Part shown: in pieces, positions 23,268 through 34,826 of the stretch | Position numbering within the stretch: position 1 is the stretch's first letter | How the letters are laid out: each line of letters starts with the position of its first letter | DNA from: Straminergon stramineum | Taxonomy: Eukaryota > Streptophyta > Bryopsida > Hypnales > Calliergonaceae | Assembly: GCA_963920665.1 (NCBI GenBank) | Contig: OY987273.1 | Span: 11,410,501-11,474,500, forward strand | DNA: 64,000 nt | Direction of reading: 5' to 3' | Translations under genes and position numbers: made by a program | The notes under the pieces: generated by a model | What the model was told of the DNA's origin: nothing | Databases searched by the model: none | Seen by the model: the letters and a program-made list of their open reading frames with translations, nothing else

Positions 23268-25300
23268 AACTTTAGATCATCGTAATGATTAGTTCTCCGT
23301 GATTTTTGGCGACTGTTTCGGACGGTGTATACTACACTATCTTGATGATGCACATTACGAACACTACCGTCGAACACAATAGAGATCAAATTGCTTTGAT
23401 CCAGTCTTCTGCTAGTGAAACTATAAATCTATAAACAATGAGACATAATGTATAACAGTAACGGAAGAAGTGCCCACGACACAAATCAGATATCAAATCA
23501 CAATACTACATACGAGAAACTGCAATGAATGGACACACACCTCTTCTGAGAGTTCCGGCTATCTGAACAAGTCTATTGCAAACGAAGGTGGATTGGAAAT
23601 GTTGAAAACAAAATTCTGAAGCATCCGGGAGGTCAGAGATGAGCAACAAAACTTACAATGAGAACATTGAAATGCTGGGGCTGTGCAAACACCACACAGT
23701 TGCAACATGAGGGTGCAAGGGAGAGAGGCTAGAGCTTCCGCCGATCGAGGGCGGGAATGAATTGCTGCAGGAATTCAAATTCTCTGGAAAAATATGGCAA
23801 CTGCCAATATTTATGGTCTACTTTCTGTGGCAATACATAAATGCCGTTTCATATGCCGATATCTGTCAGCTTTGCGGCGTAAAGATGCGGCTCAGGGACA
23901 ATAGCAGTCCCAAAAGGGCTTCTCTATCACCAACCCAAAAATGGATCCAATAACACCAACCAAAAAAGGCCTTATTAATAACAACGGAAAAAAGGCTTTC
24001 CAAGTCCCAACAAAAATTATTCGTCTGTTTATAGTTTATATGCTCTTCATGCCGTTGTATTAGCTACTATTCATGTGGATGTCAATTCAAGGGGATTTCT
24101 AGAAAGTGGCTTTTTCAATTACACTTTGTCCACGGTCCGGATTTCTTAAAATATCATTCCTTTAACAGTTTGGGGTCCTATGGATGTGTAGTGTAGGTTT
24201 CATTCCTTAGGGTTTAGGGTTTTTGATTTCTGATTATGAACAATTCCAAATATCTCGTATACAAATGTACAATCTACTAAGTTTCTTAGGTAATACAAGT
24301 TATATGAAGTTCATCGTTTGATTCTACAAAAGTATTCTTTAAAAGCTTTGCATTTGGGGGACATTCTTTACTACAATTTTTTCCATGATTCGTTTACAGT
24401 CATGTGTGACCTTATTTGTGTATTCATAAAATATGGAATTTATAATTATTGTATGCTTAAGTAATTCATCTATAGCTTAGAGTACGAGTACTACTTTACA
24501 TATACAATACAAAATTTTTGGATTATGCTATAATTCTGGGTTTTTTAATACGTACTAATTTTTTTATTCATTGAAATGTAAAGTGAATTCATTTTTAGTG
24601 TACTTCTTGTTAATATTTATTGATATATATTTTTCAAGTGATTAGCATATGTCATTGCTCAATGGCAATTTACTATGCATTTGAAATTCTACTAGTATTT
24701 GAATCATTGTTCATTAAGAAGATTTAACTCTTCAAAAGGGTAATGATGACATCAAGCATTTGGTGCATGCCAAATAGTTCTACATGTATGATGAGATGAA
24801 ATCATGCTCCTTAGTACTTGTAGTTTTATTACTAAAAATTTTAAAATATTGGTAAACCCTTAATATTTGAACTCCAAAAAATATTCTTCATTTGGAAAAA
24901 AATTAATTTTAGACAGTGTAGATAATTGTATATAGTTTTTTTGGACTTTACGCTTCTAACAAATTAATTACTTTAGATAATTATATTTCATATTGTTATG
25001 TTTTAGAGTAAATTTATTTGAGGGTTTACATTTTAAGATGATTTGAACTAGTTCACTATTTCTTTTGTCAAATTTTCAATTTCACCAATTTCATGCTTAG
25101 CTTAATTCATTTCAATTTTCTCTGAGAAGCGCCAATGAAAACAATTGTTCCAGACTTCTACTTGAGCAATTTTCACTTATAGTTTTATGTCTACCTAGAC
25201 ACCGAAGTTCAAAATTGAATTTTTTCCTTACAGAATGAATGTTTTATGCTACTTCATTAAGGAAGTATTTAGGTTACTAATAAAATTCAAGGAGTTGCAT
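23268..25300. other. Interior of element A, no gene seen
   Basis: After the array comes about 600 bases of mixed sequence that may hold a leader exon of the minus-strand gene. The DNA then becomes very AT-rich from about 24000. Near 24200 is CCTTAGGGTTTAGGG. No coding frame is convincing. The AT-rich block may be a separate insertion between the two palindrome arrays. Confidence 0.45.
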
Positions 25301-25307
25301 TAAGTTC

Positions 25308-26190
25308 CCATGGTTATTTTAATGAACTTGATCCTTGTATGGTTTCAAAGGAAATTTAATTGGATTTCTTCATAGTAAAGTAGAATTGTTGTGTTCTTCT
25401 ATTACAAAGTACATACAACAAGAAACAATACCCTTGAATTACTTATTGTATTAAAATTTCAACTATTTTGATATAAATGTTTCGCTTTATCTTAACACTT
25501 GTATGGTTCACTGAGAAGATGATGTTAATTTCATATAATAAATTAAAATCTAATGCATGTATTTTACCAAAACAATGGAACAGAATATGTACTAAATTCT
25601 TTCAATGTGTTCAAGGTTTTATGGTCTTGTATTTGAAACTTATATATCTTTTAAATTCCTTTAACTTTGCATATCATACATTTTTTTAAACTACCATGGA
25701 CAATTCTTCATTTAAAATTTGTTTGAAACCATTAATGTGGAAAAATGCTATGAATTATGCTCGTGAACTACAATTCTTCAAATCATTTTTTACTTCTACA
25801 TATTTTTTGAACCCCATTAATCAATAAAGAATCCATGAGTTCCAAAATAAGTATTGTTTATAACTCTATGGTAGAATCCAATGGATATTTCACCAAGTTT
25901 CCATGATTATTTTAATAAACTTGATCTCTTTATGGTTTCAAAAGAAATTTTAATTTGATCTCCCTATAAATGTAGAATTATTGTGTTCCTTTATTTCAAA
26001 AGTATATATAATAGGAATTCATACCCTTGAATATGTGTTTTATTCAATCGGCAACGATTTAGACAAAAGCTTTGTAGATCATCCTAACACTTGTATGGTT
26101 CACTAAAAAGATGATGTTAATTTCATAAAATAAATTAAAATGTAATGTGCATATTTCACTGAAACGACATAGTAGAATATGTATTAACCC
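25308..26190. repeat. Tandem duplication, unit about 592 bp
   Basis: CCCATGGTTATTTTAATGAA (25308) and TCCATGATTATTTTAATAAA (25900) start two diverged copies. Later pairs are ACACTTGTATGGTTCACTGAGAAGATGATG and its partner near 26090, then AACAGAATATGTACTAAAT and AGTAGAATATGTATTAAC. Both copies are AT-rich and non-coding. Confidence 0.7.
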
Positions 26191-27810
26191 TCCCCCACCC
26201 CACAAGCCAAAATCTGGCCTCTCTGAATTCAATTTGGGCCAAAAACACTTTGAATTGTGGTGGTACTGCCCTCCTAAACTATAATGATCAATTGAACATA
26301 CAATATTTTTGTTGACTAGTAGTGTGGGCTCTTTTCAATTACAATAAAAACTATTGAATAAAACTATAATGTTGGAATGTTTCATTTTCATAAAATAATG
26401 TCCTTGTTTCATTTTATTTTGTTGATGACTGATTTCAATGACTGAGTCGAAAACTTGGGCAATCAATTCTCATGATAAATGTCACGTGCAACTATGAAAT
26501 ACCACTTGTGCCTTAAGTTTATTTTTTTGGATTATAGACAACCATAAGTTCTAATTTTCATTCTTCTACTTTCTTGAAATAAAGTGCCTACTCTGTGGTC
26601 CACTTCATTGACATTTTCAATAGATGCAATACTTGTGAGTCTATAATATTAGTACAAGTATAAAATATAGGGAGGATTTATGATTCATGAAAATAGTAAA
26701 GTCATGGGTTTAAGGTTTAAATCACAATGATGGGAATGATTCCTGAGAATTTGAATTGTAGTTTAGGGTAAACATCAATTATCAATATTTAAGGAATACA
26801 CTTAGGGGCCTCAAGAAAAATTGGGCAACCACTATTTTTAAAGTTGGTATGAATGTTTTGACAAGAATTAAAACATTTTCTCGCTTTGAATGCTAATAAT
26901 TATACTCAAAATTTGGAGTACGTTGTGTTGCTATTTGTAAATATAGTATTACTGTTTAGTTTTTGTACATGAAGCCTTAACTCGTAAGTGCCTTGGCATC
27001 CATTTTTCTATGTGATGAATAAATTGGACATGAAGTTTCATCCTCATTAATGATTGGATGAAAATCATCCTAATTTGTGCTGATACTTTTTGAAGATGTT
27101 GTTCTATCCGATGGTAGGATTTGGTGCTATCATAGCACCCAATTTTCTAAAATTGAATAAAGTACAAAAATGTCTAGTGCTTAACCAAGCTAGAATTGCA
27201 CTCACTTTAGTTCAAAATTTGATTAGCCAAAATGAGGTCATAGATATTTAAAACACAAACATTTCAAAAATATCATGATGTCAACATACCCTCATTTAAA
27301 ATCCATTCCAAAAAATTTTACTCCAACCTTTCGTAATACTGTGCTTATAATCAAATGTAGAAGGAATTTTTGAATTTTTAGTCAAAATTAATGAAAAAAT
27401 AGTAGTGAGAGATTTTAAACATATAGATGGAATATACAACTCATAGTGGAAAACTTTTATTTGTATAACAATAGTTTCAATATGCTTCCAAAGAGCCCTT
27501 CCTAATGATTTTTCTCAAATTGTCAATTTAGGAGATGAATCTACACTGAATAGTGGAATTAGGTTGCCCCTCACTAATTTCTCGACATTTGACACTAAAT
27601 AAATATTTACAGTTACTATACGAGAATGAACTACTTTTGAATTTCATATTGTTGTATTTGGGACTCATGAATCTCCATCTGTATAAATGGAAATATTTTT
27701 AGAAGTTTTTGTTGACTTTGATGGCTTGTAAAGTAACTTTCTCGAGGTAAGGCAACCTAATTGTTAAGGCAACCTAATTTCACTATTTAGTGTAGTCATG
27801 TAAGGGTGGA
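26191..27810. other. AT-rich interior of element A, no gene seen
   Basis: Long AT-rich sequence without open frames of note, continuing the block between the palindrome arrays. Confidence 0.5.
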
Positions 27811-27950
27811 GGCTTGGTGTGAGTTGGAGGGTCGGTTGGAGGGCCGGTTGGAGGCTCGGGGTGAGTTGGAGGGTCGGTTGGAGGCTTGGGGTGAGTTGGA
27901 GGGTCGGTTGGAGGCTGGGAGTGAGTTGGAGGGTTGGGCGGAGGCTCGGA
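27811..27950. repeat. 30-bp minisatellite
   Basis: Four units of GTGAGTTGGAGGGTCGGTTG-GAGGCTNGGG start at about 27819. The first carries an extra 12 bases (GGGCCGGTTGGA). GC and purine content differ sharply from the AT-rich DNA to the left. The proline-rich frame on the minus strand (PPTDPPTHPKPP) is a by-product. It sits about 1.8 kb before the start codon of the large plus-strand gene, at the head of a promoter-like, CT-rich leader. Confidence 0.85.
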
Positions 27951-28848
27951 GTAGCCCCGGGAGGTCATCTCCCTCCTCGCGCCGCGCTTGTGCTTCTCCG
28001 TGTTGCAGTGCGTTTGGGAGATTCTTGGTCGCGCCGCGCCTCAGCTTTGTACCGCTCCTGTGCACAGTGTTCTGAGTTCATTGTGATTGTTGCACATATC
28101 TCTTTCAGTTGTGAGTTGTGAGGTATGAGTTTGCACCTGATTCGTCTTTGAGAGTGATTGAGTGGGTGCGTCTTCCAATGTGCACTTGGGATCGTGAACG
28201 ACTTTGCAAGTGCGCCTTCCGATTTGTTATTTCTTCTGCGTTTGCGCGTCTTCTGTGTTTGCGCGTGTGGAGCTGTGATCTGTAGGTTCATCTCTTTTCC
28301 CATTTTTAATCTTCGCCTCCCTCTTGTGCTATGCAATTTTTCTTGTGCTGTGCAACTCTTGTGCTATGCAAGTTCCCTCATGTTCTTTTCTTATTCTGTG
28401 TAAGTTTTCTTCTTCAATCTCTTGTGCAAGTGTTGGACATTGTGGTTAGGGTTCATGGTTTACTAAGTTCAATTTAGGGTACTCTTGCATTCTTCCACTC
28501 TTTTGTGCATTATTGATTTTGTGTAGATTGTTGTGTTCATGTAAAAACTTGCAGTTTTGATTTTGTAGTACCAATTGAAAAATCAGGAATTAGAATGCTC
28601 TCTAATCTTTCATTTAGGGCACATTCTTATATTTCTGTTGTGATCGTTCAACTACACTAATACTATTCTTGTATGACTCTAGGTTTCAAGTGTGTGTTCC
28701 AAATTCAGTATTTGGGTGGGGAAACCAGTTGACAAGGATTTGCAAGAATTTGCAATTGAGGTATGCAAATCATCTGCAACACATAGGGTTCATGTTCTAG
28801 AATTAGGGTTTCTATTGTCAAGAAGACATATTACAAGTACTTCTCAGA
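27951..28848 (+). promoter_or_regulatory. Probable promoter and leader of the large element A gene
   Basis: The stretch is GC- and CT-rich, with TTGTGCTATGCA words repeated at 28320-28375, then AT-richer sequence leading to the palindrome array. This fits a 5' leader with an intron, but splice sites cannot be assigned with confidence. Confidence 0.3.
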
Positions 28849-29482
28849 TATCCTCGAGTCGGTGATACCAGATTCTCATAAAATGAGATATCGTCGAGTT
28901 GAGGATAACAGGAATATCAGGCGTTTGGAACTTCTAATGATAATTAGAGAATGCTAATCAAGTCTTATACAGGTCCGGTTTGAGGAACTTAGTACTCTCC
29001 AATTAAAACAACATAAACAATTGTATCATCGAGTCGATGATACAACTGTTGAAGTCCTGCAAACTCCATAACCGAACTCTTTATACCCGAATATCATTAC
29101 CAAAGGAATCGAAATGAATACTGGAAATTTTTAATTAGTTTCCAAATTTATTTATAAAGAAACTAGAAGAAATTAAAAGTAAATAAAAAAACTTTGTGAT
29201 CCAACATTTACTTTCTGAACTCTAAGAAAGTATCATCGAGTCGACGATACTATGAATTCCAAAGGGAATTTGACATATCTATCACTCAATCAAAATTTCT
29301 GCCTAGCTATCTCTTATCATTGAGCCGGCGATAAGCAAAGATAAGAACGAGTCCTAGAACCCCATAACTTACTACCAAATGATTTAACAAGAATTTATAA
29401 TATTCATATTAAATACTGATATTGAACATAATTATGAACATTAAAAGTCGTACCAAGTATTGTTATTGTCGAGTTGATGATA
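28849..29482. promoter_or_regulatory. Right array of 19-bp palindromes (six sites)
   Basis: Sites start at 28849, 28889, 29024, 29231, 29315 and 29464. They share the consensus of the left array, with changes such as GAGTTGA, GAGCCGG and TATTG. The last site ends about 150 bases before the start codon at 29630. The two element A genes thus each have an array just upstream. Confidence 0.85.
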
Positions 29483-29629
29483 CACAATGTAGAATCCTCT
29501 TGCAATTTACAACCATGCACAAATTCAACATACTACAGAAGACCTCGGAGAGCTAAATCATTTCCCCTTCAACTCGTTTCCTCTCCAACATTTCTGATCT
29601 AACCAAATGTAAATTGATATTGAACAGAA

Positions 29630-31045
29630 ATGGACGACACCTACGACTACTCTGTGACAAAACATCACCTCCAGCCATTCGTAAATCCTCTCAACAATGA
29701 ACCATTCATCGTTGAGATGGAAGACACATATGGAACGCTCTAGGAATTTAAGGAGCACATCCACACCTAGAGTTTTGGTGTGAATCACTAGAAAAATTAT
29801 GTTTACCTCTACTATCGTATAGCGGGGAAGACGAATTACATGCCATAGAATATAAAAGAGAAGGTGACTCTCATCGAAGAACATCAAGGAAACTATGTCC
29901 TTATTGTTCTACGGGAAGTTGACGATAGTGGCAAAAATAAAGACCACTACCATTCCATAGTCATTAATGTGAATTCCTATCATGGGAAGTTCGATCTGGA
30001 GAACTTCATGACTTTTCTGGAGGGGTCACAAATGGAGTACCTGAATGAGGAGTTTCAAAAGAATGGGTACGTTCCATCGAAGAATAGCACGACAAAGTCC
30101 AACGCCTCAAGATTGCGGCTCATCTTTCAGACACTGGATCGATATGCATTAGAGAACGTCGAGCAACAACCTACAATAGGTCGTAATGTCAGTCAAGAAA
30201 GAAGAGATGAATGTGATTCCCGTCTGCAACAAACGTCTGCAGTTGTTGGATCAGGGAGTAGAGGTACCAGACCTAGTCAAACAAGATCAGAGCAAAAACG
30301 GAAAGACGCGATCCCATCTGGAGGACTTGAATTGAGCAAAAAGAGGAAGAAAAGCCTTCCAACCGGAACCGGGGCTGTTAGTAGTTCTGGATCAGCGTTA
30401 ACGACGGTATCGGCAGGTCCTCTGTCCTCTATGGAACCACAAGAAGATTACGAGAGGTTTGCCTTGATACAGAGGAACTTCTAGGCCGAACACAAGCCAT
30501 GTTTTTTTCTGGGAATGGAGACTATTTCCGTTGACATCAAATAGTGCATCATCGCGAGTGATCAATATGTCATTCGGACTTTGCAGAGAGACATAGTTGA
30601 GGCGGTAAAGAAAGAATTGATCTAGCTTATTGACATTAAGCAACGCCAGAAAGTTTGTCTCAGGCCCGTGGACAAAAATCGTCAACTTCTCAAGAAGATG
30701 CCGGAAAACTGGGAAGAAATAGAACATGGCCAATTCATGATCATAAATGGCCAGCATAGTATTACCGCCTCAAAGGAGTTTTAGAGGGCAGGATGTGGAG
30801 AGGCCTGTAGAGTAGAGCTTTAGAGATGGGATGCATACTTTGTTTGGTCACTAGATCATAACAAATTGAGGAACATTTCAAAGTTCTATAATTGCACTAA
30901 CCACTTGGACCACGCACAACTGACTTGGGGAAACCAAATCGTTAGTTGCCGAAACATCTAGTTGGCTTACAAACGTCCAACGGACGATCGATTAGAAGAT
31001 GCGACAAGGAATAACAATTCCATTGTCAACGTGATAAATTATAAG
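29630..31045 (+). pseudogene. Exon 1: unknown N-terminus plus GQHS motif
   Basis: There are 472 codons in one frame with ten in-frame TAG codons (29741, 29768, 29789, 29846, 30482, 30542, 30623, 30782, 30821, 30959) and no TGA or TAA. The first 200 residues are not recognisable. A Ser/Lys/Gln-rich linker follows. Near 30700 the text reads PENWEEIEHGQFMIINGQHS-ITAS, then WDAYFVWSLDHNKLRNISKF and LTWGNQIVSCRN. The INGQHSI motif recalls the G-[QC]-H-[RS] signature of ParB, sulfiredoxin and DGQHR folds; that link is my inference. The exon ends with AAG before GTAACA. Confidence 0.55.
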
Positions 31046-31193
31046 GTAACAATCTATGGGCCCTTTAATCACCAAATGGTTCCTTCATTCATTGAATCAT
31101 TTTCAATCTTGTCATATACTTGCCTATCCCAATTATTTATGAATTCATTATTCATTTGCATGCCTTCTTTGAATAAAACTACCAGTCGTGGGC

Positions 31194-31212
31194 TATCCTC
31201 GAGTCGAGGATA
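31194..31212. promoter_or_regulatory. Perfect 19-bp palindrome in intron 1
   Basis: TATCCTCGAGTCGAGGATA, a perfect dyad apart from the central G, in the intron of the large element A gene. Confidence 0.9.
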
Positions 31213-31274
31213 CTCTTTTTTATGAATCAAATGTAGATGTGGACATTCTCATGTTTTATTTTGGCATGTTTCAG

Positions 31275-32600
31275 AAATTCACAGATGTAGTTGTCGAGCG
31301 GTTTCAGAATATCAACCTAGAGAAAGACAGCGCATCAATTGGTGGGATGACAGATTTGAAAAATGAAATTCAGATAATAACATTTTTGGATGAGCTGTGG
31401 AAGCACTGGCAAGCGTTCTTAACCAAACACGCTGCAGGCGAATTGATTGACCCAGTCACCTTTGCTCGATTTAAGGAGATCAAAGGTTTCAAGATAAAGA
31501 CAATGTCACTAAAAAGAGAATTTTTCAAACATTGTGGCCATTTTATAGACATCGATTTTGGGACCTTTGCACAACATCTACTTGGTGAGACGTCGTAACA
31601 GTAGGCTGTTTACCCCAAAGTCTCTGTGTCAAAAACCAAAATTCTTGTTCCGAACAATCTCTCACATGGTGATTGGGTGGAGAGGAGGAAGCGGAAGAAA
31701 ATTGTGCTTCAAGATTTGATGGCCATTAAGCCCGCCTTAAAGTTTACGAATAGTGGTGGGGACATCATTGATGAAACATGGAAGTCTTGGAAGGCGAGAC
31801 ACAGGTTTACATCGGCGACATGGGATTTCCTCATCTCACACCCCAAGGCCGAATATTTCAAGAGGCGTCTCAGAAACGATGCATGGCTTAAGCGCGCAAA
31901 GGATCTTGAGAAGCCATTTCTGGAGGTGCTTCACATGTTCACAAGATTTATGAAGTTGAAGTCCCAACTTCAGGATTAGAGCGGTGGAGTCCAAGTCAGA
32001 GGCATTGACATGTCCGCGAAGGTGCTGGTGACAAGTACCACTTATCAGTACCATAGTCGGGAGGTGGATCTTGCAGTTCTGGATGCACGGGAGGTGCAAA
32101 GAACAAGACCGAGTGAAAATATAAGCGCCATCGACCTTGTCCTCGATTTCCTCCTTCAGAAATTGAGTCCAAAAATGACTGAGCCAAATGTGTGGTTCTT
32201 CATTCTGGAAGACAAGGAGGATGTCAAGGCTGCAATTAAGTTTGCAACTTCCAAGCTTGTGCAGTATGAGTATGTACTGTCTACGTACATACCAAGCAGA
32301 GCAGAGATGCTCAATAATGTCACCAATCAAGGGACTGCTCCTAACGTTCCACTCTTATTCTTTTTTAAGAAAGGAAATACTTTTTCAAATGCCACTTGGG
32401 AGTTAATGAAGTCCAAGTATGACACGCCCTCAAATTGCGTGTACTACCTAGACTCTTCAAAGAATACAGAGGCAAAGTGGAGGATTGAGCCTACTAAACT
32501 CATGATGGAGTTCTACCTAGACATCCTGCACGCTTTTGTGACGCCAGAGATAAACGTTCTCAGCCTCTATTCGGGTGCGAAGTTCATGCTTGCTGTAAAG
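31275..32600 (+). pseudogene. Exon 2: N4/N6 DNA methylase-like segment
   Basis: There are 442 codons with TAA at 31596, TAG at 31602 and TAG at 31977. The second half resembles bacterial DNA methylases fused to ParB-type domains. VWFFILEDKEDVKAAIKFAT and a later FYLDILHAFVTPEINVLSLY-SGAKFMLAVK fit the Rossmann strand and SAM-binding loop (VLDxFxGtGtxxxAAK). Exon 3 continues with MFGAFFYGFVDKD, like a following GRxxxGxDxD. Where DPPY would be expected there is STTYQYHS. If the assignment is right, the enzyme probably lacks catalysis. It is based on pattern only and should be treated as tentative. Confidence 0.4.
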
Positions 32601-32710
32601 GTAAGTATAACCCCTTTTGGAGTCTTGGAACTAGTTATCTTCGATTCAAGGATATGGGTGAAGTTCTGCTTGATTAGTCATTACTTTTTCTAGCTAGTTT
32701 ACAATTATGT

Positions 32711-32729
32711 TATCCTCGAGTCAAGGATA
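32711..32729. promoter_or_regulatory. 19-bp palindrome in intron 2
   Basis: TATCCTCGAGTCAAGGATA, one mismatch to the dyad, inside the second intron. Confidence 0.85.
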
Positions 32730-32806
32730 ACATCAAATGTTCGGAACTTGTATTCTAGAAAGAAACCCTCATGATAATTACTCAATTCTCTCCTTATTCA
32801 ATGTAG

Positions 32807-34190
32807 ATGTTTGGAGCTTTTTTCTATGGTTTTGTCGACAAGGATGACACAAAGTCGTATCTGCGAATTTCAAATCTGGCAAAGAAAATGGATAAAAATG
32901 ATTTTATGTTCTTGAATTTGCCTTATTCGTTGTTATATGAAAAACCAGCTAGTTGTGGACCTGTGGTTGTTCATTCAAACTCTCCTCCGTCACCGCCCAT
33001 GTCATTTGACTCACCGCCTACAGCGGCCGTCCCTGTTAACAGAGAAAGGGAGACGGTGGGTCCTCATGTGTGTAGTGATCCCGGCATGGAAGGCATCGAT
33101 GAGTTTGGAACCAACATGTTCTAAATTCATACGTGGATGGCAACTCCAGTCTCGCCGCCTTTACTGAAAAATGCGATCGATGAGGAGGATATGGAGACGG
33201 ATTTGGAGTTTGAGCGTGAGCAACAACAACGACTAGTGCTTCCATCTTGAGGGGCCAGAATTGAGGCCGAGTAGGATGTGATTATCAACGAAGTATTCGG
33301 GCCCGACGACATCCCCATCATTGAAGAACCACAACCTTCTCAGAGAAATAATATCCCAACGTCGCAGGAGGCTGGGGTTATCATCATTAGCGATGATGAT
33401 GACATTGATCATCCCCATTCCTCGGACGATGACGAGGAGGAGGAAGGCATTCTGCCGGTGACGGAGATGAAACCCGTTGTTGCACCCTCCAATGTGGTTG
33501 TCAAGGTGGAGAAGGATTCGTGGCAAAAAGGCAAAGAGAAATGAGAGAGGCAAATCGCACAGAAGGCGGAGAAAGAGGCGAAGGAGAAGCAACTGGTAGA
33601 TGCAGTTGCGAAAAATGCAGAGACCAATGCCAAAATGTTGAAAATGCAGGAGGAGTCGTAGGCTCAATTCTCTGAGCTAAACAGTCAGGTCGCATTGCTT
33701 CTGTAGGCGATGAATTCGCAGAGCAACCAGTCTCAAAGCCTACCACCATTCGTTTTCAGGGCTCCAGCTCCTCAGCCTGCGCCTTCGACAGTCCATGTTC
33801 CTGTCCTGCAGGAAATGCAACCTCCAGTACCTGTATTGCCTTATCCTCGAGTCGAGGATAACCAGGACTATGTTTCCCTTGTCCATGAGGATCTCGTCAG
33901 CTCAACACCAACATCCCAACTGCCAAGGGATTCTTCTCCAGACCAAGCGGCATTCGAAGTCCTTGTTCTTGGAGTTGCGGAAGTCTCAAGCAGGAGAAGA
34001 CACAGAAGTTCCACAGCAGTATCATCGCCTCAATGATAAGGGCAAAGTGGAATTAGGGCCTGTTTCACAAGCAACGGAGATGGAGACAACGCTGTGCGGT
34101 ACGTCGTCTCAAGTCGTGGAAGAGTTGCACTCACCCTTATTCGTAGAGGAAGAAAGGGTCGACTACGAAGCCAACGAGGACGATACCTAA
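32807..34190 (+). pseudogene. Exon 3: methylase tail, acidic and coiled-coil linker
   Basis: It starts ATGTTTGGAGC after a TGTAG acceptor. In the same frame are TAA at 33122, TGA at 33248, TAG at 33272, TGA at 33542, and TAG at 33659 and 33704. A Ser/Pro-rich part is followed by an acidic run (ISDDDDIDHPHSSDDDEEEE) and a basic helix (ERQIAQKAEKEAKEKQLVDA). From 33710 comes a Pro/Gln-rich part containing PYPRVEDNQ, which is the translated palindrome. At 34034 the frame ends in TGA, while another frame remains open to 34190. This may mark an intron edge or a frameshift. Confidence 0.5.
33842..33860. promoter_or_regulatory. Perfect 19-bp palindrome inside exon 3
   Basis: TATCCTCGAGTCGAGGATA, identical to the intron 1 site but in a coding frame where it encodes YPRVED. 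Weaker relatives follow at 34020 (TATCATCGCCTCAATGATA), 36145 and 36240. Confidence 0.85.
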
Positions 34191-34826
34191 GATAATGTGG
34201 CAGAGGAGATCCAAGGGGGGGGCTCCTACTGCAGCACTAGTGGGAGGGGATGAACCTCAAGAGCTTGGATCCGCTCAGGTACAACCCTCTGACCCATACA
34301 GTTTCGATTGAGTTGATAGAACTTGAAGTCGATGATGTTTGTGTGTATGAAAAGTAGGGAGAAGGCTTTGAGTAGTCATTAAATCTCATTTGTACTCCTG
34401 TTGCGTGGCAGGATGGTGTGGCCACTCGTTGATTGCTTGCACATGGACTACATATCCGTTTGTGACTCCTTCTCGTGTAGTCTAGTGTACCATAGTTCTA
34501 TTAGAATAGATTTTGCGGCCCTATTCGAAACAGAGAACTTTCACCTGTATCATGTAATCTATGTAAATAAAATATGCACATTTTCTTACATCGGGTAGTC
34601 TAATTGGATCTTGCTTTGGATGTTTTGGGTGACCAGCTCGAAAAAACTGAAAGTGTGCACCGCCCACTGCCAATGAAAGCACTTCCTACTAGGAGACCGC
34701 AATCGATTAGTGGAATTCAATGCATCTCTCTCCATTCTGGCTCACCTGTTTCTGCGTTTAAACAGGTAACTTCATTTCTTTGTTGTTATGCTTTGATTAG
34801 GTAGTAGCGGAGGGCGGAGAGAGATC

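Noticed and set aside
27783..28120. Proline-rich protein frame on the minus strand
   Set aside because: Produced by the 30-bp minisatellite. The frame breaks outside it and there is no plausible start context.
22046..29482. CRISPR-like array of repeats with spacers
   Set aside because: The palindromes are irregularly spaced (40-350 bases), variable in sequence, and lie within a plant-type transposon. No cas genes are present.
29630..34040. TAG reassigned to glutamine, as in some green algae
   Set aside because: Some TAG codons stand for Trp, TGA codons stand for Arg in the same relics, many CAG codons remain, and the intact kinase gene contains no in-frame TAG. Mutational decay explains all of these.
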